Shown: one piece after another, positions 57,415-64,000 of the stretch
Layout: each line of letters opens with the position of its first letter
Position numbering within the stretch: the first letter of the stretch is position 1
Origin: Cupriavidus alkaliphilus
Lineage (GTDB): Bacteria; Pseudomonadota; Gammaproteobacteria; Burkholderiales; Burkholderiaceae
Reading direction: 5' to 3'
Assembly (NCBI RefSeq): GCF_900094595.1
Contig: NZ_FMAD01000015.1
Coordinates: forward strand, 1 to 64,000
Length of the DNA stretch: 64,000 bases
Notes under the pieces: model-generated
Told to the model about the DNA's origin: nothing
Seen by the model: only the letters and a program-made list of their open reading frames with translations
Database searches by the model: none
Position numbers and translations under genes: made by a program

Positions 57415-58578
57415 ATGTACGTAGCCGTCAAAGGAGGCGAACGCGCCATCCTCAATTCCTACCGGATGCTCGACGCCTATCGCCGCGGCGACACCGCGGT
57501 GCCGGAACTCACGCTGGCACAGATCCGCGAGCAGATGCCGCTGGCGGTGGCGCGCGTGATGGCCGAGGGCTCGCTGTACGACCCGCACCTGGCGGCGCTG
57601 GCGCTCAAGCAGGCCGCCGGCGACCAGATCGAGGCGATCTTCCTGCTGCGCGCGTACCGCACCACGCTGGCGCGCTTCGGCTATACGCAGCCGCTCGATA
57701 CCGGCGCGATGCGCCTGCAGCGCCGGATCTCGTCGACCTTCAAGGACGTGCCCGGCGGCCAGGTGCTGGGGCCCACCTACGACTACACCCAGCGGCTGCT
57801 GGACTTCTCGCTCGACGCCGGCCGCGCGCCCCAGCCGCTGCCCCCTGAGCTGGAACCGCTGTCCGACACCATGCCGCGCGTGACCAGCCTGCTGGAAGCG
57901 GACGAACTGGTCGAGGCCGACGAGATTCCCGCTGGCGACCCCGCGCCGCCCGACCTGACGCGCGAGCCGCTGACCTTCCCCGCCGGCCGCGCCGCGCGCC
58001 TGCAGAACCTGGCGCGTGCCGACGAGGGCTTCCTGCTGTCGATGGGCTACTCGACCCAGCGCGGCTACGGCAATTCGCACCCGTTCGCGGCCGAGATCCG
58101 CTACGGCACGGCCGAGGTCGAGCTGTTCGTCGAAGAGCTTGGCTTTGCCGTCACCATCGGCGAGATCGAGCTGACCGAATGCCAGATGGTGAGCCAGTTT
58201 GCCGGCAATGCCGACGAGGCGCCGCGCTTTACGCGCGGCTATGGCCTGGTGTTCGGCTACAACGAGCGCAAGGCGATGTCGATGGCACTGGCCGACCGCG
58301 CCATGCGCGCCGAAGCGCTCGGCGAGGCCGCCGACGCGCCGGCCAACGACATCGAATTCATGCTCTACCACAGCGACAACGTCGAGGCCTCGGGCTTCGT
58401 GCAGCACCTGAAGCTGCCGCACTACGTGGACTTCCAGGCCAACCTGGAGCTGCTGCGCCGGCTGCGCGCCGAAGGCGCCGCCCATGCGCCGGATAGCGCC
58501 ATGCCTGCGACCGCGGCGCCACCTCCGCAGCCGCAACCCCAGCCACAGCCACAGCCGCAAGAGGAGACGCTGGCATGA
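57415..58578 (+). CDS. phnI: C-P lyase complex subunit PhnI
   Basis: A 387-residue PhnI, beginning MYVAVKGGERAILNSYRMLD, with RRISSTFKDVPGGQVLGPTYDY and GYSTQRGYGNSHPFAAEIRYG in the body. PhnI is the nucleosidase-like subunit that, with PhnG, H and L, forms ribosyl phosphonate triphosphate. It is about 30 residues longer than usual owing to a tail with six Pro-Gln repeats. It overlaps phnJ by 4 bases. Confidence 0.97.
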   Translation: MYVAVKGGERAILNSYRMLDAYRRGDTAVPELTLAQIREQMPLAVARVMAEGSLYDPHLAALALKQAAGDQIEAIFLLRAYRTTLARFGYTQPLDTGAMRLQRRISSTFKDVPGGQVLGPTYDYTQRLLDFSLDAGRAPQPLPPELEPLSDTMPRVTSLLEADELVEADEIPAGDPAPPDLTREPLTFPAGRAARLQNLARADEGFLLSMGYSTQRGYGNSHPFAAEIRYGTAEVELFVEELGFAVTIGEIELTECQMVSQFAGNADEAPRFTRGYGLVFGYNERKAMSMALADRAMRAEALGEAADAPANDIEFMLYHSDNVEASGFVQHLKLPHYVDFQANLELLRRLRAEGAAHAPDSAMPATAAPPPQPQPQPQPQPQEETLA

Positions 58579-59477
58579 GCGCCGCCGACACCACCCTGGC
58601 CGCGGGCATCGCCCGCGACGAGCACTACAACTTCGGCTATCTCGACGAATCGACCAAGCGCATGCTGCGCCGCGCCTTGCTCAAGGCGGTGGCGATCCCG
58701 GGCTACCAGGTCCCGTTCGGCAGCCGCGAGATGCCCCTGCCGTACGGATGGGGCACCGGCGGCATCCAGGTGACCGCCGCGATCATCGGCAAGGACGATG
58801 TGCTCAAGGTGATCGACCAGGGCTCGGACGACACCACCAACGCCATCAATATCCGGCGCTTCTTCGCCCGCGTCACCGGCGTGCCGACCACCGAGCGCAC
58901 CACCGAGGCCAGCATTATCCAGACCCGCCACCGGATCCCGGAGACCCCGCTGCGCGCGGGGCAGACGGTGGTGTTCCAGGTGCCGATTCCCGAGCCGCTG
59001 CGCTGGCTGGAGCCGAGCGAGGGCGAGACCCGCACCATGCACGCGCTGGCGGAATACGGCGCGATGCACGTCAAGCTGTACGAGGACATCGCCCGCCACG
59101 GCCACATCGCCACCACCTACGACTACCCCGTGATCGTCAACCAGCGCTACATGATGCGGCCTTCGCCGATCCCCAAGTTCGACAACCCCAAGCTGGACCG
59201 CAGCCCGGCGCTGATGCTGTTCGGCGCGGGCCGGGAAAAGCGCGTCTATGCGGTGCCGCCATACACCGCCGTCAAGAGCCTGGACTTTGCCGACCATCCG
59301 TTCACGGTGGAGTCATGGTCCAACTGCTGCGCGCAGTGCGGCGCCACCGACAGCTACCTGGACGAGATCATCACCGACGACGCCGGCACGCGCCGGTTCG
59401 TGTGCTCGGATACCGAGTACTGCGCCGGCCGCCAGGCCGCGCAAGCCGTCGAGAGCGCTGCCGGAGGTGCGCAATGA
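58575..59477 (+). CDS. phnJ: C-P lyase catalytic subunit PhnJ
   Basis: A 300-residue radical-SAM enzyme that breaks the carbon-phosphorus bond. The cysteines follow the PhnJ pattern exactly: Cys252-x2-Cys255-x21-Cys277-x5-Cys283 (SNCCAQCG, then VCSDTEYCAG). The N-terminal NFGYLDESTKRMLRR and GWGTGGIQVT are also typical. All residues expected for an active enzyme are in place. It overlaps phnI and phnK by 4 bases each. Confidence 0.98.
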   Translation: MSAADTTLAAGIARDEHYNFGYLDESTKRMLRRALLKAVAIPGYQVPFGSREMPLPYGWGTGGIQVTAAIIGKDDVLKVIDQGSDDTTNAINIRRFFARVTGVPTTERTTEASIIQTRHRIPETPLRAGQTVVFQVPIPEPLRWLEPSEGETRTMHALAEYGAMHVKLYEDIARHGHIATTYDYPVIVNQRYMMRPSPIPKFDNPKLDRSPALMLFGAGREKRVYAVPPYTAVKSLDFADHPFTVESWSNCCAQCGATDSYLDEIITDDAGTRRFVCSDTEYCAGRQAAQAVESAAGGAQ

Positions 59478-60250
59478 GCGCCGCCCCGCTGCTGTCGGTG
59501 CGCAACCTGACGCGCACCTGGGACGGCCTGCACGGCTGCCATGACGTCAGCTTCGACCTCTATCCAGGCGAAGTGCTGTGCGTGGTGGGCGAATCGGGCT
59601 CGGGTAAGAGCACGCTGCTGCAGGCACTGTCGATGCAGGCGCCGGCGCAGCGCGGCACGGTCAGCTACGCCATGCGCGAGTCCGGCGTGACCGACCTCGC
59701 CACCTTGTCCAGCGCGCGCCTGCGGCTGCTGGCGCGCACCGACTGGGGCTTCGTGCGCCAGCACGCGCGCGACGGCCTGCGCATGCAGGTCAGCGCCGGC
59801 GCCAATATCGCCGAACGGCTGATGGCCGTGGGCGAGCGCCACTACGGCAACCTGCGCGAACTCGCCGGCAGCTGGCTGGAGAAGATGGAGATCGACCTGG
59901 CGCGGCTGGACGACGTGCCCGGCACCTTTTCCGGCGGCATGCAGCAGCGGCTGCAGATTGCGCGCAACCTGGTCACGCACCCGCGCCTGGTGTTCATGGA
60001 CGAGCCCACGGCGTCGCTCGATGTGTCGGTGCAGGCCCGCCTGCTGGATCTGCTGCGCCGCCTGGTAGCGGACCTGGACCTGGCCGCGGTGCTGGTCACG
60101 CACGACCTGGCCGTCGCCAGGCTGCTGGCGCACCGCACCCTGGTAATGCAGGGCGGGCGCGTGGTCGAGCAGGGCCTGACCGACCAGATCCTCGACGATC
60201 CCCAGCATCCATACACGCAGTTGCTGGTTTCTTCCATCCTGCAGGGCTGA
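59474..60250 (+). CDS. phnK: C-P lyase ABC-type ATPase PhnK
   Basis: A 258-residue ABC ATPase. Walker A GESGSGKST, signature FSGGMQQRLQIARNL and Walker B LVFMDEPTASLD are intact. PhnK binds the PhnJ face of the core complex and is not a transporter part. It overlaps phnJ by 4 bases and ends 5 bases before phnL. Confidence 0.96.
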   Translation: MSAAPLLSVRNLTRTWDGLHGCHDVSFDLYPGEVLCVVGESGSGKSTLLQALSMQAPAQRGTVSYAMRESGVTDLATLSSARLRLLARTDWGFVRQHARDGLRMQVSAGANIAERLMAVGERHYGNLRELAGSWLEKMEIDLARLDDVPGTFSGGMQQRLQIARNLVTHPRLVFMDEPTASLDVSVQARLLDLLRRLVADLDLAAVLVTHDLAVARLLAHRTLVMQGGRVVEQGLTDQILDDPQHPYTQLLVSSILQG

Positions 60251-60255
60251 GCACG

Positions 60256-60981
60256 ATGCACGCAGAACAACCACAGAAGCTGGTCGAGGTGCGCGGCCTC
60301 GGCAAGATGTTTACGCTGCACAACCAGGGCGGCATCCGCCTGCCGGTCTTGCGCGCGATCGATTTCGATGCCGCGCGCGGCGAATGCCTGGTCCTGTCCG
60401 GGCCGTCCGGCACCGGCAAGAGCACGCTGCTGCGCTGCCTGTACGGCAATTACCTTGCCACCGAAGGCAGCATCCGGCTGCGCGATACCAGCGCCGACGG
60501 CGCGCCGTGGGTCGAGCTGGGCCACGCCAGCGAGCAGCGCGTGCTGCAGCTGCGCCGCGACGTGATCGGCTATGTCAGCCAGTTCCTGCGCGCCATCCCG
60601 CGCGTGGGCGCGCTCGACGTGGTGGCCGATCCGCTGCGCCAGCGCGGCGCCGGCGAGGGCGAGGCGCGCGCCCGCGCGGCTGAACTGCTGGCGCGGCTGA
60701 ACCTGCCGCGCCGGCTGTGGGACCTGCCGCCCGCCACCTTTTCGGGCGGCGAGCAACAGCGCGTCAATATCGCGCGCGGACTGATCGGCGGCCATCCCGT
60801 CCTGCTGCTGGACGAGCCCACCGCCTCGCTGGACCCTGAAAACCGCGCCGTGGTGGTCGCGCTGATCCGCGAAGCGCTGGCCGAGGGCCGCGCGCTGATC
60901 GGCATTTTCCACGACGAAGCCGTGCGCGATGCGGTGGCCACGCGCCTGCTGCCGCTGCACCCCGCTACCGCCCTCGCCTGA
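60256..60981 (+). CDS. phnL: C-P lyase ABC-type ATPase PhnL
   Basis: A 241-residue ABC ATPase: Walker A GPSGTGKST, signature FSGGEQQRVNIARGL, Walker B VLLLDEPTASLD. PhnL works with PhnI, G and H in forming the ribosyl phosphonate intermediate. It follows phnK by 5 bases and precedes phnM by 27. Confidence 0.96.
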   Translation: MHAEQPQKLVEVRGLGKMFTLHNQGGIRLPVLRAIDFDAARGECLVLSGPSGTGKSTLLRCLYGNYLATEGSIRLRDTSADGAPWVELGHASEQRVLQLRRDVIGYVSQFLRAIPRVGALDVVADPLRQRGAGEGEARARAAELLARLNLPRRLWDLPPATFSGGEQQRVNIARGLIGGHPVLLLDEPTASLDPENRAVVVALIREALAEGRALIGIFHDEAVRDAVATRLLPLHPATALA

Positions 60982-61008
60982 ACCGAACCGCCCAGAACGG
61001 AGCCAGAC

Positions 61009-62226
61009 ATGCCTGCGACCTACCTGACCCACGCCACCCTGGTGCTGCCGGACCGCGTGCTGCATGACAGCGCGCTGCTGATCGAGGATGGCCGCATCGT
61101 GGCGATCGAGCCGGCACCCGCGGCCGTGCCCGCGCATGCCGCCGTGGTCGAACTGCATGGCCACACCGTGATGCCCGGCCTGGTGGACGTGCATTGCGAC
61201 GCCATCGAGAAAGAGGTGGAGCCGCGCGCCAGCGTGCTGTTCCCGCTGGACTTCGCGGTGGCGCAGGTCGACCGCCGCAACGCCGCGGCCGGCATCACCA
61301 CCCCTTATCACGCGCTTTCGTTCGCCGGCAACCAGTTCGGCGTGCGCAACGTCGACACCGCAGCCACCGTGGTGCGCACGATCGCCGCCTACCGGCAGCA
61401 CAGCCTGGTCGACAACCGCATCCATTGCCGCTACGAGGTCACCGACGCCGGTGCCGTGCCGGTGCTGGAAGCGCTGATGGCCGAAGGCGTGGTCGACCTG
61501 CTCTCAGTGATGGACCACTCGCCCGGCCAGGGCCAGTTCAAGACCATGGACGCCTACCTGGCCTACATGATGGGCAACCACGGCATGAGCCGCGACGCCG
61601 CCGCCGATGCCGCGCGCCAGAAGGCCGCCGCGCTGGAGGGCGCGCATGAGCGCATCGACCGGCTGGTGGCCGCGGCGCACGCGCTGGGCATTCCCACCGC
61701 CAGCCACGACGACGATTCGCCGCAGCGCATCGCCGCCATGCACGCGCTGGGCGTGCGCATGAGCGAGTTCCCGATCAACCTGGAGACCGCGCAGGCCGCC
61801 TGCGCCCGTGCGCTGCCGACCATCCTGGGCGCGCCCAACGTGCTGCGCGGCAAGAGCCAGAGCGGATCGATGCGCGCCATCGACGCGATCCGGGCCGGCG
61901 CCGGCACCATCCTGTGCTCGGACTACCAGCCCTCCACCCTGATCGCCGCCGCGTATGCCGCCGGTCGCCAGGCCGGGCTGCCGCTGAACCAGGCGCTGGC
62001 GCTGGTCACCGCCCACCCCGCCGATGCCTGCCAGCTGGCCGACCGCGGTCGCCTGGCGCCGGGCCTGCGCGCCGACGTGATTGCGGTGTCCGAGGTGGCG
62101 GGCCAGCCGATGGTCACGCACACGTGGTCGCGCGGGCGGCTGGTGTTTGCGGCGGGTTATCCGTCGCTGCGGCCCGCTGGCGATGCAGCCGTGCCGCGCC
62201 GGACGGTGCTGCGCGAGGTGGCATGA
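61009..62226 (+). CDS. phnM: Ribosyl phosphonate triphosphate diphosphatase PhnM
   Basis: A 405-residue amidohydrolase-fold enzyme. Metal-site segments are VMPGLVDVHCDAIEKEVEPR, a later His in SVMDHSPGQGQF, SHDDDSPQRI and SDYQPSTL. PhnM removes pyrophosphate from the ribosyl intermediate before PhnJ acts. Last gene of the C-P lyase operon; AACGGAG lies about 7 bases before the ATG. Confidence 0.97.
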   Translation: MPATYLTHATLVLPDRVLHDSALLIEDGRIVAIEPAPAAVPAHAAVVELHGHTVMPGLVDVHCDAIEKEVEPRASVLFPLDFAVAQVDRRNAAAGITTPYHALSFAGNQFGVRNVDTAATVVRTIAAYRQHSLVDNRIHCRYEVTDAGAVPVLEALMAEGVVDLLSVMDHSPGQGQFKTMDAYLAYMMGNHGMSRDAAADAARQKAAALEGAHERIDRLVAAAHALGIPTASHDDDSPQRIAAMHALGVRMSEFPINLETAQAACARALPTILGAPNVLRGKSQSGSMRAIDAIRAGAGTILCSDYQPSTLIAAAYAAGRQAGLPLNQALALVTAHPADACQLADRGRLAPGLRADVIAVSEVAGQPMVTHTWSRGRLVFAAGYPSLRPAGDAAVPRRTVLREVA

Positions 62227-62255
62227 CCGACCGGGTGCGGCCATCGAGCTTGCCT

Positions 62256-62274
62256 CGTATTGCGAATCATTATC
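62256..62274 (+). promoter_or_regulatory. Fur box upstream of the FecI-like gene
   Basis: CGTATTGCGAATCATTATC: the right half AATCATTATC is a perfect match to the Fur consensus, the left half is weak, and a further TATCAT overlaps it on the right. It lies 52 bases before the sigma factor start. It predicts expression only under iron shortage. Confidence 0.7.
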
Positions 62275-62325
62275 ATTTGAGCATACAATGCGAGGCTGTT
62301 TGTCCGTGCCCGAGTTTTCCGCGCC

Positions 62326-62838
62326 ATGCCCGCCGCCGAGCCTACGCTCAACGATGAAGTCCGCACGCTGTACCTAGACCATCACGGCTGGCTCCACGGC
62401 TGGCTGCGCCGGCGCCTGGCGAGCGCGGGGCAAGCGGGGCACGCGGCCGACCTGGCGCACGACACCTTCGTGCGGCTGCTGGCGCGCGAAGCGCCGATCG
62501 CCGCGCGTGAGCCGCGCGCTTTCCTGGCCACGGTGGCGCGCGGGCTGGTGGCGAATTTCCACCGCCGCCAGGCGCTGGAGGCCGCCTACCAGCAGGCACT
62601 GGCGGCGCTGCCCGAAGCCGAGGCCCCGGACCCGGAAACGCGTGCGCTGCTGCTCGAGACCCTGGCCGAGCTCGACCGGCGCCTGAACACCCTGCCCGCG
62701 GCGGTGCGCCGCGCCTTCCTGCTGTTCCAGCTCGACGGCATGCCGCAAGCGGCCATCGCCGGCGAACTGAGCGTGTCGGTGGCCACGGTGCAGCGCTATA
62801 TCGTCAAGGCGCTGCACCAGTGCTGTTTTTCCGCCTGA
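62326..62838 (+). CDS. fecI: FecI-like ECF sigma factor
   Basis: A 170-residue ECF sigma factor. Region 2 is AADLAHDTFVRLLAR with REPRAFLATVARGLVANFHRR; region 4 is LPAAVRRAFLLFQLDGMPQAAIAGELSVSVATVQRYI. FecI-type factors are freed by a signal from a TonB receptor through FecR. It is followed by a FecR gene 10 bases later. Ribosome site is weak. Confidence 0.95.
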   Translation: MPAAEPTLNDEVRTLYLDHHGWLHGWLRRRLASAGQAGHAADLAHDTFVRLLAREAPIAAREPRAFLATVARGLVANFHRRQALEAAYQQALAALPEAEAPDPETRALLLETLAELDRRLNTLPAAVRRAFLLFQLDGMPQAAIAGELSVSVATVQRYIVKALHQCCFSA

Positions 62839-62848
62839 GCCGCGCCGC

Positions 62849-63820
62849 ATGTCGTTACCCGGTGCACCCTACCCGCCGATCGATGCCGCCATCACGCTGC
62901 GCGCCACGCAGTGGTGGCTAACGCTGCAGTCGCCCGAGGCCTCGCCGGCCAGCCGCGCCGGCTGCGCCCGCTGGCGTGCCGAGCATCCCGACCATGAGCG
63001 CGCCTGGCAACACCTGCACGACTGCAGCGCCGCCCTGGCTTCGATGCCGCGCGGCGTGGCGCGGGCAGCGCTGGCAAGCCCGCCGCCGCGGCGCGGCCGG
63101 CGCCGTGCCATCGCGCTGATGGCCGCCACCGCGGTTGCCGCCGGCTCCTGGCAATGGCAGCGCGGCGGTACGCTGCTGGCATGGCGGGCCGACCATGCCA
63201 CCGGCATCGGCGAGCGCCGGCGCGTGACGCTGCAGGACGGCACGGAGATCGACCTGGATACCGACAGTGCCATCGCCGTGCACTACGGCGCTGCCGAGCG
63301 CCGGGTCACGCTGCTGCGCGGCGCCATCGCCGTGGCAACCGGGACGGACGTGCTGGCCAGGCCTTTCCGCATCGGCACCGCGCAGGGAACGTTGCGCGCG
63401 CTGGGCACCCGCTTCACCGTGCAGATGCACGACGATGCGACCGCCGTCGCGGTGCAGGCGGGCGCCGTCGAAATTCGCCCGGCCGATCCGGCCGCGGCGC
63501 CGCGCGTGCTGCAGGCCGGCGAGCGCACCCGCTTCAGCCGCGCGCGGATCGATCCGCCCGAGGCCGGCGACGTTGCCGATACCGCCTGGACCCAGGGCAT
63601 GCTGGCCGTGCACGACATGCGCCTGGACCGGTTCCTGGCGCAACTGGCGCGCTACCGCCATGGCCGGCTGGGCTGCAGCGGCGATGCGGCGGACCTGCGC
63701 GTGTCGGGCATCTTCCCGCTGGACGACACCGACCGCGTGCTCGATGCCCTGCCCCACCTGCTGCCGGTGAGCGTCGAGCGCTGGACGCGCTACTGGGTCA
63801 GCGTGCGGCGCAGGGCGTGA
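62849..63820 (+). CDS. fecR: FecR-like anti-sigma factor/sensor
   Basis: A 323-residue FecR: cytoplasmic N-terminal part with WWLTLQSPEASP and WRAEHPDHERAWQHL, a membrane segment near 88-105 (AIALMAATAVAAGSW), then the periplasmic FecR domain (RRVTLQDGTEIDLDTDSAI, VTLLRGAIAVATG, LGTRFTVQM). It passes the receptor signal to the FecI-like factor. The TonB receptor start follows 133 bases on. Confidence 0.96.
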   Translation: MSLPGAPYPPIDAAITLRATQWWLTLQSPEASPASRAGCARWRAEHPDHERAWQHLHDCSAALASMPRGVARAALASPPPRRGRRRAIALMAATAVAAGSWQWQRGGTLLAWRADHATGIGERRRVTLQDGTEIDLDTDSAIAVHYGAAERRVTLLRGAIAVATGTDVLARPFRIGTAQGTLRALGTRFTVQMHDDATAVAVQAGAVEIRPADPAAAPRVLQAGERTRFSRARIDPPEAGDVADTAWTQGMLAVHDMRLDRFLAQLARYRHGRLGCSGDAADLRVSGIFPLDDTDRVLDALPHLLPVSVERWTRYWVSVRRRA

Positions 63821-63953
63821 GTCCAGGCCGGACATCTATCAGCCGGCATCGCCAATAGAAATTTTTGTTGCGCTGAACTGAGGGGTTTGCCTGTTTCAAG
63901 TGGCCTGACAGAGGAAAGGCTGATTTCCGGCCGCAATCTGAAAGGACTGTTTC

Positions 63954-64000
63954 ATGGGCAAGCTTCATCTGCCATCCCCGCCCGCCGGCACGCGCCGGCA
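63954..64000 (+). CDS. Probable TonB-dependent receptor, first codons only
   Basis: Only 15 codons are inside the window (MGKLHLPSPPAGTRR), cut by the right edge. AAAGGA lies 8 bases before the ATG. The call rests on position after fecI-fecR, where a TonB siderophore receptor normally stands; the visible residues alone do not prove it. Confidence 0.5.
   Translation, partial: MGKLHLPSPPAGTRR

Noticed and set aside
63836-63900. A FecI-type promoter before the TonB receptor (AGAAATTTTTG region)
   Set aside because: A GAAAT-like element is present, but no matching second element at a fixed distance could be agreed on.

Overview
The window looks like chromosomal or megaplasmid DNA of a Burkholderiaceae bacterium, most probably Cupriavidus or a close relative. 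The grounds are very high GC, many Bug-type (TctC) solute receptors, a full C-P lyase operon, and beta-hydroxyaspartate lipopeptide siderophore genes of the kind known from Cupriavidus. No tRNA, rRNA, CRISPR array, insertion sequence or phage gene was seen. The genus is inferred; no marker gene is present.

Bases 1-23,400 are dedicated to iron acquisition and lie almost wholly on the minus strand. A non-ribosomal lipopeptide operon runs from an MbtH protein at 11,889 through a type II thioesterase and three NRPS proteins, the last cut by the left edge. It has a fatty acyl-AMP ligase start, an aspartate module with a fused TauD-type hydroxylase, then a threonine module. The amino-acid codes are readable (D-L-T-K-V-G-H-V for Asp; D-F-W-N-I-G-M-V-H for Thr). 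Its promoter fits the iron-starvation sigma factor pattern TAAAT-N16-CGTC. Upstream, after a BCCT transporter and a small SRPBCC gene, lies a second, NRPS-independent siderophore operon (23,101 to 15,036). Its order (ATP-grasp ligase, NIS synthetase, MFS exporter, NIS synthetase, PLP decarboxylase, HpcH/HpaI aldolase) matches vibrioferrin pvsABCDE plus a probable citrate supplier. A Fur box precedes it, and another precedes a divergent membrane-anchored LuxR-type regulator.

Bases 24,000-44,100 hold accessory metabolism. There is an uncharacterised protein with a PD-(D/E)xK-like motif, then an IclR-controlled catabolic operon (RraA-like, D-2-hydroxyacid dehydrogenase, SMP-30 lactonase, amidohydrolase) with three TctC receptors. 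It is followed by a decayed intergenic stretch carrying the last codons of a second amidohydrolase. Next come a tricarballylate/citrate-type tcuAB block with a LysR regulator and a fourth TctC receptor, an amino-acid racemase, an exported pair (RidA-like lipoprotein and Tat-exported PLP enzyme resembling PvdN), and a two-component system.

Bases 44,500-50,430 hold an uncharacterised lipoprotein, a YVTN beta-propeller with a DUF305 protein, a hairpin-rich repeat region, and a class C beta-lactamase. Bases 50,558-62,226 are a complete phosphonate system: phnCDE transporter, phnO-like acetyltransferase, phnN, a DUF1045 2H-phosphoesterase-like protein, phnF, and phnGHIJKLM. Two Pho boxes and PhnF-like operators mark it as phosphate- and substrate-controlled. 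No phnP is seen. The right edge returns to iron: a Fur box, FecI-like sigma factor, FecR-like anti-sigma factor, and the first codons of a probable TonB receptor.
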